This document shows positions 1 through 8,725 of a DNA stretch of 64,000 bases, in pieces. The stretch covers positions 1 to 64,000 of the forward strand of contig JAFTVU010000004.1 of the NCBI GenBank assembly GCA_017465665.1. Reading direction: 5' to 3'. The position numbers were made by a program, and so were the translations under genes. This stretch comes from Oscillospiraceae bacterium (GTDB lineage: Bacteria; Bacillota; Clostridia; Oscillospirales; Ruminococcaceae). The notes below the pieces were generated by a model. It made no database searches. It was given only the letters and a program-made list of their open reading frames with translations, and had not been told where the DNA came from. The first letter of the stretch is position 1; every line of letters starts with the position of its first letter.

Positions 1-44
1 GAACACGCTTTGTATGTCAAGCAGAGATGTGCTCAACACTTCGG

Positions 45-173
45 TTATTTGTAGTAACGCCTCATCATTTTCTGATATTCGGGAGTCTGGTGATATTTGT
101 AGGCGTCATAGCTGTCTACGATACTTTCCTGTAAGCCTAAGAACAAAAGGGTAAGAATATATATGATGATCAT
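45..173 (-). CDS. small hydrophobic-N-terminus protein, 42 aa
   Basis: A 42-residue reading frame begins at an ATG (173-171) preceded at 5-6 nt by a clear TAAGGAGG ribosome site (minus strand, about 178-186) and ends in TAA at 45-47. The first ~14 residues are hydrophobic (MIIIYILTLLFLGLQ) and would make one membrane segment or a secretion signal; the rest is polar and Tyr/Lys-rich (ending MMRRYYK). I do not recognise a family. The strong ribosome site is the main evidence that it is translated; a chance frame of this size cannot be excluded. Confidence 0.5.
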   Translation of the reverse strand: MIIIYILTLLFLGLQESIVDSYDAYKYHQTPEYQKMMRRYYK

Positions 174-368
174 GCTGAAGCCTCCTTATAGGTGATATTT
201 TCTTCGGTGGTTAAAGTATAACACATTATCTGTCCCGTTTGCAGCACAATTAGGGGGGCTGCGACAGTTTTTGTGCCTTGTATCGTAGGGATTTTGCCTA
301 TAAATGCATATTATATAGTTTGGTTTTGCAGAAATTATACAAAAAGTCAAAAAACTTATTAAAACCCC

Positions 369-397
369 TTGACAAGCTATGCTGTATGTGGTAAAAT
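369..397 (+). promoter_or_regulatory. sigma-A promoter of the rpmG-secE-nusG-rplKA operon
   Basis: TTGACA (369-374), 17-bp spacer, TAAAAT (392-397). It lies 130 bp upstream of rpmG, leaving a leader of about 120 nt. The stretch 174-368 between this promoter and the small minus-strand gene holds no gene that I can support. Confidence 0.85.
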
Positions 398-527
398 GTA
401 TATACCTCGAATGGGGCTTATTTTTTTGTGCAATTTTTTATGTACGGTAGGCTTCGTTAAATCCGCAATTCCGCGGCTGAGGGAGGCAATAATGCCTGAA
501 AGGGCAAGAAAATAGGAGGTGCCGAAA

Positions 528-677
528 GTGAGAGTAAAAATTACACTGGCGTGTACAGAATGCAAACAGCGCAACTACAACACCATGAAGAACAAGAAGA
601 ACGATCCCGACAGACTTGAAATGAACAAGTACTGCAGATTCTGCAAGAAGCATACTCTTCACAAGGAAACTAAGTAA
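528..677 (+). CDS. rpmG: 50S ribosomal protein L33
   Basis: 49-residue L33 of the zinc-binding type: the pairs CTEC (residues 9-12) and CRFC near residue 35 form the zinc ribbon. It is a structural component of the large ribosomal subunit. The start is GTG (528) because an AGGAGG site (515-520) sits at ideal distance; there is no in-frame ATG. It heads the rpmG-secE-nusG operon, the usual Firmicutes order, and is followed by secE after 15 nt. Confidence 0.95.
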   Translation: MRVKITLACTECKQRNYNTMKNKKNDPDRLEMNKYCRFCKKHTLHKETK

Positions 678-692
678 TCAGGAGGAGTCATA

Positions 693-1028
693 ATGGCAAA
701 AGATATCGATTTAACAAAGAACGTTAGCGATGAAACTCCTGATGAAGAAGTGAAGGATGCCGTGGACACCAAGGCTGAAAAGCCCGCTAAGGAGTCCAAG
801 GAAAAGAATGCAAGACCTTCCCGTTCTTCCAAGAAGAAAAAGAAGGGCATTGTAAAGTACTTCAAGGACGCTAGGTCCGAGTTCAAGAAGGTCGTATGGC
901 CTTCCCCGAAGCAGACAACTAACAACACTGTTGTTGTTCTGATAATGTGTATCATAGCCGCTATCTTTATTTTCGGCATTGATTCCATCTTCGGTCTTCT
1001 CAATAAGCTCCTGCTTGGTCAGGGCTGA
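693..1028 (+). CDS. secE: preprotein translocase subunit SecE
   Basis: 111 aa. Residues 1-60 are a Lys/Glu-rich low-complexity extension; the SecE core follows with the amphipathic segment containing FKKVVWPSP and a single C-terminal membrane helix (VVVLIMCIIAAIFIFGI). SecE clamps the SecY channel in the cytoplasmic membrane. Core SecE of Firmicutes is about 60-75 aa, so the charged N-terminal extension accounts for the extra length. It has an AGGAGG site just upstream and lies between rpmG and nusG as usual. Confidence 0.96.
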   Translation: MAKDIDLTKNVSDETPDEEVKDAVDTKAEKPAKESKEKNARPSRSSKKKKKGIVKYFKDARSEFKKVVWPSPKQTTNNTVVVLIMCIIAAIFIFGIDSIFGLLNKLLLGQG

Positions 1029-1049
1029 TGAATTTTCTAGGGGGTAAAT

Positions 1050-1574
1050 ATGGCTGACACAGAGGCACAGTGGTACATTCTCCACACATATTCGGGCTAC
1101 GAAAACAAAGTTGCCAGTGACATCATGAAGGTCGTAGAGAACAGAGATCTCCACCACCTTATCGAGGATGTTTATCTTCCCACCACTACCGTTACCGAGG
1201 AAAAGGAAAACGGCAAGGTAGTTGAGGTGGAAGAGAAGCTCTATCCTTGCTATGTGTTCGTTAAGATGATCGTCACAAACGAGTCCTGGTATATCTGCCG
1301 CAACACCAGAGGTGTTACAGGCTTTGTAGGCCCGGGATCACAGCCAATCCCTCTGAGCGAGGAAGAGGTCAAGAACCTCGGTATTGTTTCGAAGGAGACA
1401 GAGGTTTCCTTCGCAGTCGGTGACATGGTTAGTATCAAGTCCGGTCCTCTTGAGGGCTTCGAGGGTACTGTCAAGGAGATCGATGCAGAAAAGCAGACTG
1501 CTCTCATCGATGTTTCCATGTTCGGCAGAGTTACACCCGCAACACTTGAAATATCGTCGATCCGCAAAATTTAA
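1050..1574 (+). CDS. nusG: transcription termination/antitermination factor NusG
   Basis: 174 aa, normal length. The NGN domain starts at AQWYILHTYSGYENKVA and the C-terminal KOW motif is GDMVSIKSGPLEGFEGTV. NusG binds RNA polymerase and modulates pausing and termination and couples transcription to translation. It follows secE by 21 nt with a GGGGG-rich ribosome site and precedes rplK by 32 nt, the conserved order. Confidence 0.97.
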   Translation: MADTEAQWYILHTYSGYENKVASDIMKVVENRDLHHLIEDVYLPTTTVTEEKENGKVVEVEEKLYPCYVFVKMIVTNESWYICRNTRGVTGFVGPGSQPIPLSEEEVKNLGIVSKETEVSFAVGDMVSIKSGPLEGFEGTVKEIDAEKQTALIDVSMFGRVTPATLEISSIRKI

Positions 1575-1606
1575 AACTTCTCAGTTTTTTATGGAGGTAG
1601 AATAAC

Positions 1607-2032
1607 ATGGCACAGAAGGTTACAGGATTTATCAAATTACAGATCCCTGCCGGCAAAGCTACACCTGCTCCCCCCGTTGGTCCTGCACTGGGTCAGCACG
1701 GTGTAAACATCATGGCATTTACAAAGGAGTTCAACGAGCGTACAAAGGATAAGGCAGGTCTTATCATTCCTGTTGTTATCACAGTTTACGCTGACAGAAG
1801 CTTCTCTTTCATTACTAAGACTCCCCCTGCAAGCGTACTTATCAAGAAGGCTTGCAAGATCGAGAGCGGTTCCGGCGTTCCCAACAAGACCAAGGTTGCA
1901 AAGATCACCAAGGCTCAGCTTCAGGAGATCGCTGAGACCAAGATGCCCGACCTGAACGCAGCTAACATCGATACTGCTATCTCTATGATCGCAGGTACTG
2001 CACGTTCCATGGGTGTAGAGGTCGTTGACTGA
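1607..2032 (+). CDS. rplK: 50S ribosomal protein L11
   Basis: 141 aa, the family's normal length. It opens with [20 protein letters not shown], the proline-rich N-terminal domain that contacts elongation factors, and continues with the rRNA-binding C-terminal domain ([22 protein letters not shown]). It belongs to the GTPase-associated centre of the ribosome. The AGGTAGAATAAC ribosome site precedes ATG 1607. Confidence 0.98.
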   Translation: MAQKVTGFIKLQIPAGKATPAPPVGPALGQHGVNIMAFTKEFNERTKDKAGLIIPVVITVYADRSFSFITKTPPASVLIKKACKIESGSGVPNKTKVAKITKAQLQEIAETKMPDLNAANIDTAISMIAGTARSMGVEVVD

Positions 2033-2119
2033 TAACCTAAATTAAGGTCTAATCACTATTCACTAAAGATTTATGTAAGTGGGAGGATCATTCCGTTTGA
2101 CCACAAGGAGGATATAATA

Positions 2120-2812
2120 ATGAAACACGGTAAGAAGTACGTTGAAAGCGCAAAGCTCGTTGATTCTACCAAGGTTTACGAATCCAACGAGGCACTCGAC
2201 TTAGTTTGCAAGACTGCAAAGGCTAAGTTCGATGAAACAGTTGAGCTGCACATCCGTCTGGGTGTAGACTCCCGTCACGCTGACCAGCAGGTTCGTGGCG
2301 CAGTAGTTCTGCCCAACGGTACAGGTAAGACTGTAAGAACACTGGTATTCTGCAAGCCCGAGAAGGAAGCTGACGCTAAGGCAGCAGGTGCAGATTACAT
2401 TGCTGATAATGACACAATCGCTAAGATCCAGGGCGGCTGGATGGACTTTGAGGTAGTTATCGCTACTCCCGATATGATGGGTGTTGTTGGTAGACTCGGT
2501 AAGGTTCTCGGTCCGAGAGGCCTTATGCCTAACCCCAAGGCTGGTACAGTAACTCCTGATGTTGCTAAGGCTGTTCAGGAAGCTAAGGCTGGTAAGATCG
2601 AGTACCGTCTTGACAAGGCTAACATCATTCACTGCCCTATCGGTAAGGCATCCTTTGGCACAGAGAAGCTCGAGGAGAACTTCAATGCTCTGATGGAAGC
2701 AGTTGCTAAGGCTAAGCCTGCAGCAGCTAAGGGTCAGTACATCAAGAGCTGCACAGTTTCTTCTACAATGGGCCCCGGCGTTAAGGTTAACACACTGCGC
2801 TTCGGCAACTAA
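2120..2812 (+). CDS. rplA: 50S ribosomal protein L1
   Basis: 230 aa, full length; contains the L1 signature around [21 protein letters not shown]1 forms the mobile stalk at the E site, and in many bacteria represses its own mRNA. The 87-nt rplK-rplA gap is longer than the other gaps of this operon and could hold a regulatory site, but I cannot identify an L1-binding fold in it. rplJ and rplL, which often follow, are absent: a terminator ends the operon. Confidence 0.98.
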   Translation: MKHGKKYVESAKLVDSTKVYESNEALDLVCKTAKAKFDETVELHIRLGVDSRHADQQVRGAVVLPNGTGKTVRTLVFCKPEKEADAKAAGADYIADNDTIAKIQGGWMDFEVVIATPDMMGVVGRLGKVLGPRGLMPNPKAGTVTPDVAKAVQEAKAGKIEYRLDKANIIHCPIGKASFGTEKLEENFNALMEAVAKAKPAAAKGQYIKSCTVSSTMGPGVKVNTLRFGN

Positions 2813-2831
2813 TTTGTGCGAATACAAACTC

Positions 2832-2864
2832 GCTCCCTTGCTTCTGGCAGGGGAGCTTTTGTTT
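2832..2864 (+). terminator. terminator after rplA
   Basis: Arms GCTCCC (2832-2837) and GGGAGC (2851-2856) followed by TTTTGTTT. It closes the ribosomal-protein operon. Confidence 0.8.
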
Positions 2865-2886
2865 ATCTGGTGCTACTATATAATGA

Positions 2887-2915
2887 AAACCCCGAGAATA
2901 GATTTCTCGGGGTTT
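2887..2915. terminator. bidirectional terminator between rplA and cofE-like gene
   Basis: Perfect 9-bp stem CCCCGAGAA / TTCTCGGGG (2890-2898, 2904-2912), loop TAGAT, A-run on the left and T-run on the right. It lies at the 3' end of the convergent minus-strand gene. Confidence 0.9.
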
Positions 2916-2936
2916 GATCGTTTAATAGCATATTGA

Positions 2937-4130
2937 TCATTCAGTGGTGTAGTTATCGAAATAACCCTGAATGAATACGATGGGAGTACCCTTATCACCG
3001 GAGCCGGAAGTAAGGTCACACAGAGAACCGATGAGGTCTGTAAGGCGTCTGGGTGTAGTACCCTCGGATACCATCTGACCTACGAGATTGCTGTCCTTTT
3101 CCTGAATCTTATCCTTGATAGCGTTTCTGAGAGCCTCGCCTGAAAGCTCGGAGAAATCATTATCTGCAAGATACTTCAGCTTAAGCTCGTTGGGAGTGCC
3201 CTCAAGACCTGCGGTGTATGCGGGAGATACAACGGGGTCTGCAAGCTCCCAGATCTTGCCTACAGGATCCTTGAAAGCGCCGTCGCCGTAGACCATTACC
3301 TCAACATTCTTGCCTGTAGCAGCCTTGAGCTTTGCAGCGATAGCGTCAACAACGGGCTGGCACTCTCTGGGGAACAGCTTTACCTGATCCTCTGTAGCCT
3401 TGTTGGAGCCTAAAAGTCCATAATTTTCATTGTAACCGCTGCCGTTGACAGAAGCGTTCATGATCTCATCAAGACCGAGCACGATATCTGCGCCTGCAGC
3501 CTTGAGGATACGCTTTGTTCTTGCGCGGGTATGGATATCACAGCAGAGAACGTTCTTTGTGTAGTTAAGAACAGCCTTGGGGTTGTTTGCGAAAATGATC
3601 TCGCATTCAGCACCGCTCTCGCGGATAAGGCTCTCATAATACTCAACGTAGTCAACGCCTGTGAATGTGTGCTTCTCATAACCGAAAAGCTCACGGTATT
3701 TTTCAAGTGTAAGCACGTCTGTATAGGGATTTATGCCCTTTTCGTCCAGTGCGTCAAGGCTTACAAGATGGTTTCCTACCTCATCAGATGGATAGGAGAG
3801 CATAAGAACTATCTTCTTCGCGCCCTTTGCTATACCTCTCAGGCAGATAGCGAAACGGTTACGGCTGAGGATGGGGAATATAACACCAACTGTCTCTCCG
3901 CCGAACTTTGTTCTTACGTCCTGAGCGATATCGTCAACAGAAGCGTAATTTCCCTGTGCTCTTGCAACGATAGCCTCAGTCATCGCAACGATATCTCTGT
4001 CGCGTATCTCAAAGCCATCGTCCTTGGCAGCGTCGAGTATAGAACTTGTTACTATCTCAACGATATCATCGCCACTTCTGATGATGGGTGCGCGAACACC
4101 TCTGGATACTGTACCGATCATACGGCTCAC
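2937..4130 (-). CDS. cofE: CofE-type coenzyme F420-0:L-glutamate ligase family protein
   Basis: 397 aa. The N-terminal portion (GTVSRGVRAPIIRSGDDIVEIV, then DRDIVAMTEAIVARAQGNY) matches the CofE ligase family, which in F420 producers adds glutamates to F420-0. Clostridial relatives of this length are common although these organisms are not known to make F420, so the real substrate is unknown. GTG at 4130 is preferred: AAGGAG lies 9 nt upstream, whereas the upstream in-frame TTG (4139) directly abuts it. It is monocistronic with its own promoter. Confidence 0.75.
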   Translation of the reverse strand: MSRMIGTVSRGVRAPIIRSGDDIVEIVTSSILDAAKDDGFEIRDRDIVAMTEAIVARAQGNYASVDDIAQDVRTKFGGETVGVIFPILSRNRFAICLRGIAKGAKKIVLMLSYPSDEVGNHLVSLDALDEKGINPYTDVLTLEKYRELFGYEKHTFTGVDYVEYYESLIRESGAECEIIFANNPKAVLNYTKNVLCCDIHTRARTKRILKAAGADIVLGLDEIMNASVNGSGYNENYGLLGSNKATEDQVKLFPRECQPVVDAIAAKLKAATGKNVEVMVYGDGAFKDPVGKIWELADPVVSPAYTAGLEGTPNELKLKYLADNDFSELSGEALRNAIKDKIQEKDSNLVGQMVSEGTTPRRLTDLIGSLCDLTSGSGDKGTPIVFIQGYFDNYTTE

Positions 4131-4185
4131 AATAAACAACTCCTTAAATTCAAGTACGATAGATATTCAATCTTTCGCAACTAAC

Positions 4186-4214
4186 ATTCTAGCACATTTC
4201 TGCAAGTTTTTCAA
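4186..4214 (-). promoter_or_regulatory. promoter of the cofE-like gene
   Basis: On the minus strand TTGAAA (4214-4209), 17 bp, TAGAAT (4191-4186), about 55 nt before the start codon. Confidence 0.7.
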
Positions 4215-4336
4215 TAGTTTTTTGCAATTTTTTGCGGTTTCAGAATATTTTACATAAGTGTTTTTTTACTGTTATAATGTTATGTAGATTTCGCACAATG
4301 ATGTACGAAAATATTTGGAATTATGACAAAAAGCTC

Positions 4337-4365
4337 TTGCAAAAAATGCAGATCTGTGAGATAAT
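4337..4365 (+). promoter_or_regulatory. promoter of upp-ymdB-spoVS
   Basis: TTGCAA (4337-4342), 17 bp, GATAAT (4360-4365), about 50 nt before upp. Confidence 0.7.
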
Positions 4366-4413
4366 AGACATGTGCTATACTGTACTCATTCCAAAACAAA
4401 GGAGATATATTCA

Positions 4414-5043
4414 ATGTCTAAAATAGTTGTTTTCGATCACCCTCTTATCCAGCACAAGATATCGCTGTTGCGTGACTGCACTACAGGTACACGTGATTTC
4501 CGCATACTTATTGAGGAGATTGCTACCCTTATGGGCTATGAGGCGCTGCGCGATCTGCCTGTGGGCATGAAGGAAATCAAAACTCCCATAGAGACCACAA
4601 GCGCTCCTGTTATTACAGGAAAGACTATAGCAGTAGTTCCGATACTCCGTGCGGGACTTGGCATGGTGAAAGGCATACTTGCACTCGTGCCCACCGCAAA
4701 GGTCGGTCACATCGGTATGTACCGTGATCCTGAGACCCATGAGCCCCACGAGTACTACGCAAAGCTTCCCGAGAGCATTGAGGAGCGCACAGTGATGCTG
4801 CTTGATCCCATGCTTGCAACAGGCGGCTCTGCTGTAGCGGCTGTTGATTATCTCAAGAAGCAGGGCGTAAAGTCCATCAAGTTCATGTCCATCATCGCTG
4901 CTCCCGAGGGACTTTCAAAGCTGATACTTGCTCATCCCGATATCGAGGTGTATGTGGGTCATCTGGATGAGAAGCTCAATGAGAACAAGTATATTGTACC
5001 GGGTCTCGGCGATGCAGGCGACCGTATCTTCGGTACTATCTGA
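4414..5043 (+). CDS. upp: uracil phosphoribosyltransferase
   Basis: 209 aa, normal length. It converts uracil and PRPP to UMP (pyrimidine salvage). The PRPP loop is DPMLATGGS near residue 130 and the uracil-binding C-terminus ends [10 protein letters not shown]. The start ATG (4414) has AAAGGAG 8 nt upstream; starts further upstream lack one. Its stop overlaps the ymdB start (TGATG), so the two are translationally coupled. Confidence 0.97.
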   Translation: MSKIVVFDHPLIQHKISLLRDCTTGTRDFRILIEEIATLMGYEALRDLPVGMKEIKTPIETTSAPVITGKTIAVVPILRAGLGMVKGILALVPTAKVGHIGMYRDPETHEPHEYYAKLPESIEERTVMLLDPMLATGGSAVAAVDYLKKQGVKSIKFMSIIAAPEGLSKLILAHPDIEVYVGHLDEKLNENKYIVPGLGDAGDRIFGTI

Positions 5044-5816
5044 TGAAGATATTATTTATAGGCGATGTAGTCGGCAAGCGTGGCTGTGAGGCTCTGCAGA
5101 TGGAGCTTCCATCCCTGAAAAGGGAGCTTTCGGCGGATATCGTCATTGTCAATGGCGAAAATTCTGCAGAGGGTAACGGAATAACCGCTCATTCCGCAGG
5201 TATGATATTTGAAGCAGGTGCGGATGTCATCACAACAGGCAATCACTGCTTCCGTCAGAAAGGCATTGAGGAGGAGCTTGAACGCAATGAGCGCATCATC
5301 CGTCCTGCCAATTATGATGACGAGGTGTACGGCAAGGGTGTATGTGAGCTTGACTGCGGCGCGTACAGCGTCTGCGTGATAAACCTGCTTGGAACGACAT
5401 ATCTCCAGCCGCTGGAGAATCCGTTCAGATGTGCGGACAAGCTGCTGGAGAAGAATAGCTCACGCATAGTGATAGTGGATTTCCACGCGGAGGCTACCTC
5501 TGAAAAGCGTGCGATGGGCTATTACCTTGCAGGAAGAGCTACCGCAGTGCTGGGTACGCACACCCATGTTACCACGGCGGATGAACAGATAATAGACGGC
5601 ACGGGATATATAACCGATGTTGGTATGACAGGCCCGAAGGAATCCATCCTCGGCGTAGATAAAGATATAATAATAGAAAGATTTCTGACCTATTACCCCA
5701 AGCGTCATGTTTTCGCAGGCGGAGATATCGAGCTGAACGGTGTTCTTCTGGATATCGACCATAAGAGCGGAAAATGTACGGGTATAGAGAGGGTAAGGCG
5801 GATAGTTTCAGTGTAG
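5043..5816 (+). CDS. ymdB: YmdB family metallophosphoesterase (TIGR00282)
   Basis: 257 aa. Metal ligands of the calcineurin-like fold are visible: GDVVGKRG at the N-terminus, NGENSAEGNGIT, TTGNHCF, DFHAEATSEK and GTHTHVTT. Bacillus YmdB is a 2',3'-cyclic nucleotide phosphodiesterase affecting biofilm and nanotube formation. In Bacillus the order is rny-ymdB-spoVS; here upp replaces rny upstream, while spoVS follows as expected. Confidence 0.93.
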   Translation: MKILFIGDVVGKRGCEALQMELPSLKRELSADIVIVNGENSAEGNGITAHSAGMIFEAGADVITTGNHCFRQKGIEEELERNERIIRPANYDDEVYGKGVCELDCGAYSVCVINLLGTTYLQPLENPFRCADKLLEKNSSRIVIVDFHAEATSEKRAMGYYLAGRATAVLGTHTHVTTADEQIIDGTGYITDVGMTGPKESILGVDKDIIIERFLTYYPKRHVFAGGDIELNGVLLDIDHKSGKCTGIERVRRIVSV

Positions 5817-5890
5817 AATACTCAAAGGCAAGGAAAGGCGGTCCGTACGAAATAAAGAAAAAGTAACGGATCATGGCAACGGTGAATATC

Positions 5891-6151
5891 ATGGAAATAG
5901 TAAAAGTATCGGCTCATTCTGTACCGAAATCGGTGGCAGGAGCTATCGCGGCGGTAGTGCGTGAGCAGGAGCAGGTAGAGGTGCAGGCGGTAGGCGCAGG
6001 CGCTGCCAATCAGGCGGTCAAGTCCATTGCTATTGCAAGGAGCTACATGGCTCTTACAGGGGTTGACCTCATCTGCATACCCGCGTTTGCTACTGTGGAT
6101 ATCGATGGCGAGGAACGCACTGCGATGAAGTTCATCGTAGAACCCAGATAG
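5891..6151 (+). CDS. spoVS: stage V sporulation protein S
   Basis: 86 aa from ATG 5891 (MEIVKVSAHSVPKSVAGAIA), exactly the length of Bacillus SpoVS. An ATG six codons upstream (5873) is also possible; neither has a strong ribosome site, so the start rests on family length. SpoVS is a small Alba-like protein needed for late sporulation in Bacillus but is also found in many non-sporulating Clostridia. Its place after ymdB is conserved. Confidence 0.93.
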   Translation: MEIVKVSAHSVPKSVAGAIAAVVREQEQVEVQAVGAGAANQAVKSIAIARSYMALTGVDLICIPAFATVDIDGEERTAMKFIVEPR

Positions 6152-6161
6152 CGTGAGCGTT

Positions 6162-6200
6162 ATGGTGGACGGTACTTTGCTGTTCACCATTTTTTTTATT
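6162..6200 (+). terminator. terminator after spoVS
   Basis: Arms ATGGTGGAC (6162-6170) and GTTCACCAT (6182-6190), one G-T pair, followed by a run of eight T. Confidence 0.9.
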
Positions 6201-6219
6201 ATCCGAAAGGGGAGTTTAT

Positions 6220-7134
6220 ATGAACTGCTTATCCATTGAAAGACTGAATAAATGCGCTCTGAACGCTGAGAAATTTGTAGAGGCAGGAGAGAATACCTAC
6301 GCGGACGCGCTGAATGCCGCAGCACAGAGGATATATAACGAGCGTGCGGAAAAGCCCGTAGTGCTTGTTTCGGGACCCAGCGGTTCGGGCAAGACCACAT
6401 CCGCCATGCGTATCGCAAGGATACTCAAGGATAACGGATGTGGCGCTCATACGATCTCTATGGATAACTACTTCAAGACGCTCACAAAGCATGAGCTGGA
6501 GCTGAGCGCAAGGGGCGAGTTTGATTTTGAATCTCCCATGCGCCTTGATACGGAGCTTTTCAAGGAGCATCTGGAGAAGCTTTCACGCTGCGAGGAGATA
6601 GACATCCCCACCTTTGATTTTGCGCGTCAGGTAAGCCGTCCCGGAATGAAATTACGCATCAAGCGCGGCGATATCGTGATCCTTGAGGGCATACACGCGC
6701 TGAATCCGCTTGTTACAGGCGATAGTGACAGCTATACAAACTGCGTTTATGTCAGCGTGAGAACACGTATTGAGAATGATAAGGGCGAGCTGCTGCATCC
6801 GTCAAAGATACGTCTGATGCGTCGACTTATCCGTGACAAGCTGTACCGCGGTCGCGAGCTGCCTGAGACATTTGAGTTCTTCCGCTCCGTTGAGCGCGGC
6901 GAGAGCCTTTACATCATGCCGCACAAGGGCAGAGCAAACTTCGATATCGATACGTTCATCCCATACGAGCCGATGATATATCGTGATATCCTGCTGCCGC
7001 TGCTGGAGCAGGCTTCGGGCACTTACGAGGATTACGAGCGCTATTCCGATATCGAGCGCTTCCTCAGGGAGCTTTCCAGCGTGGACAGAGAGCTTGTGCC
7101 TGAAAATTCACTGGTGAGAGAGTTTATCGGCTGA
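6220..7134 (+). CDS. uridine kinase-family P-loop nucleoside kinase
   Basis: 304 aa. The Walker A motif GPSGSGKTT lies near residue 53, followed by SMDNYFK (substrate-binding region of uridine/phosphoribulokinase folds), PTFDF and VILEGIHAL, which are typical of the Udk family. The family phosphorylates uridine/cytidine with ATP or GTP. It is longer than classical Udk (about 210 aa), with an N-terminal ~45-residue extension and a C-terminal extension, like the clostridial 'uridine kinase' paralogues. GGGGAG ribosome site precedes ATG 6220. Substrate is inferred. Confidence 0.85.
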   Translation: MNCLSIERLNKCALNAEKFVEAGENTYADALNAAAQRIYNERAEKPVVLVSGPSGSGKTTSAMRIARILKDNGCGAHTISMDNYFKTLTKHELELSARGEFDFESPMRLDTELFKEHLEKLSRCEEIDIPTFDFARQVSRPGMKLRIKRGDIVILEGIHALNPLVTGDSDSYTNCVYVSVRTRIENDKGELLHPSKIRLMRRLIRDKLYRGRELPETFEFFRSVERGESLYIMPHKGRANFDIDTFIPYEPMIYRDILLPLLEQASGTYEDYERYSDIERFLRELSSVDRELVPENSLVREFIG

Positions 7135-7178
7135 TATAACAAAGAATTTCCTTAGCATGAAACCTTTTTGCTTCTTAT

Positions 7179-7213
7179 GCGGTGTTATTGTCAGAGACGG
7201 TAACACCGCTTTT
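7179..7213 (+). terminator. terminator after the nucleoside kinase
   Basis: Perfect arms GCGGTGTTA (7179-7187) and TAACACCGC (7201-7209) then TTTT. Confidence 0.85.
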
Positions 7214-7243
7214 CATCTGAGTCTGACAAAAGGAGCTGTTTAT

Positions 7244-8626
7244 ATGAGAAGATATGCTGCAATAACCGCATTGATGTCTGTTGTGCTGCTTTCGGGCTGT
7301 GCCAGTCAGTATGTGCTGGGTAATGCGGAGCTTGGCTCTGCGCCTGCTTACGGCACTGAGATAACATGGGAGGGCAATTCCCCCGTAGAGGAGCAGGATG
7401 GTCCACCTGCGCTGAGGATCGAGCTTATGACCGAGGAGACCGCGTCTGTTGTCACACTGGACAGGAGCACATTCAACTGGGACGGACTTTGCGTTGACTG
7501 CATAAGCCCTCTGGAGAGCTATGAGAATGGATATATCCGTGCTACGGTGTCTTTTGATGACCTTACCGAGCCGCCGCGCCTGCTGCTTCCCGATAACGCA
7601 TATATCACAGATGTGCAGTGCTGGGGAAGAGATGGTGCTGATTACAGCAGGCAGAACGTAAAGTTCAATGATGAGGGTGAGATATTCCTGCCTGATGAGC
7701 CTATCGGTGTGGTATACGATATCTGTGTGAAGTTCGATGGCTCAAACAGCTGTCACTATATATTTGCGGAAAGGACAGAAAAAGCATCGGACGCTGTGGA
7801 AGGCTCGGAGCAGACCACTCCTGCATATGATCCGTCACAGCAGATGTCAAAGCCGCCTGTGCTGGCGCTGCTTGCCTCTACAAACGGGGGTGCACAGGAA
7901 TTTTCTCTTTCTACGGGCAATTATAGCTGGACAGTGGTTAAGGGCGACGAGGCTGCTGAAATGATTGCCTGTGGTGCAAGTCCGCTGCAGAGTGCAGCAA
8001 ATGGCAATGCAGTGGTCATTCCTGCGGCTGCTGAGCTGAGCGCCGCTCCTCGTCTGAAGCTTACCGATGGCGCAAGGATAGCAGAAGTCAGGGTGTGGCA
8101 GAGCGAGGATAAATGGAGCAGTGCGGAATTCACAGCCGATGGAGATATCCTCCTTGCAGACAGCGGTAAAGGCTGCGTATATTCTGTTTCAGTGGAGTTC
8201 CCGCAGGGAACGGCAGAGTACGTCTTTATGGTGGAGGAGCTGTGCGGATATCCCACTATAGGCGATATGATAGGCAGTGGAGATGACGCGTTCTGGCTTC
8301 CCGAAGCTACCATAACCCGCACGGATGACTTCGATGGCTGGACAGGCTTTGATATCGTCACATCAGCAGATGGACGTGTTCCGCAGTACGGTGAGGATTT
8401 CTTTGAGCACAACGCACTCATCGTCACAACGATAACGGAGAGCAGCGGCTCGATATCCCATGAATTCAACGGCATAGACAGGGATAATGTCATCCACATC
8501 GGAAGATACTGCCCTATGGTGGGCACCTGCGATATGGCACAGTACACTGTGATAATAGAAATACCTGCAGAGCTTGCAGGAGAGGATTTCACTGTTGTAT
8601 ACGATACAGTTTATGATGATATGTAA
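7244..8626 (+). CDS. lipoprotein with two tandem repeat modules
   Basis: 460 aa, function unknown. A signal peptide with lipobox LLSGC indicates a membrane-anchored lipoprotein. Two ~130-residue modules resemble each other: each starts with a hydrophobic PALRIEL / PPVLALL strand and a Trp segment (FNWDG, YSWTV), then PRLLLPDNAYITDVQCWG / PRLKLTDGARIAEVRVWQ, and ends VVYDICVKF / CVYSVSVEF before an aromatic tail. A third C-terminal domain (about 370-460) differs. The ATG at 7244 is chosen for its AAAGGAG site and signal peptide; the upstream ATG at 7157 would put the terminator inside the gene. Confidence 0.85.
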   Translation: MRRYAAITALMSVVLLSGCASQYVLGNAELGSAPAYGTEITWEGNSPVEEQDGPPALRIELMTEETASVVTLDRSTFNWDGLCVDCISPLESYENGYIRATVSFDDLTEPPRLLLPDNAYITDVQCWGRDGADYSRQNVKFNDEGEIFLPDEPIGVVYDICVKFDGSNSCHYIFAERTEKASDAVEGSEQTTPAYDPSQQMSKPPVLALLASTNGGAQEFSLSTGNYSWTVVKGDEAAEMIACGASPLQSAANGNAVVIPAAAELSAAPRLKLTDGARIAEVRVWQSEDKWSSAEFTADGDILLADSGKGCVYSVSVEFPQGTAEYVFMVEELCGYPTIGDMIGSGDDAFWLPEATITRTDDFDGWTGFDIVTSADGRVPQYGEDFFEHNALIVTTITESSGSISHEFNGIDRDNVIHIGRYCPMVGTCDMAQYTVIIEIPAELAGEDFTVVYDTVYDDM

Positions 8627-8635
8627 CATATATTC

Positions 8636-8663
8636 AGGGGCGCACTGAGCTGCGCCTCTTTTT
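8636..8663 (+). terminator. terminator after the repeat lipoprotein
   Basis: Arms AGGGGCGCA (8636-8644) and TGCGCCTCT (8651-8659), followed by TTTTT. Confidence 0.9.
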
Positions 8664-8671
8664 GCTGTGCA

Positions 8672-8699
8672 AAGGAAAAGCCTCCCCTTGCGGGGAGGC
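8672..8699 (-). terminator. terminator of the Cys-rich small gene
   Basis: Perfect 8-bp stem GCCTCCCC / GGGGAGGC (8680-8687, 8692-8699); read on the minus strand it is followed by TTTTCCTTT. Confidence 0.85.
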
Positions 8700-8725
8700 C
8701 TGCCGTCAGGCTATGAACTCAGTTA

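Noticed and set aside
174..368. A tRNA or small RNA upstream of rpmG
   Set aside because: No cloverleaf pairing, CCA-type 3' end or T-run terminator could be made out.
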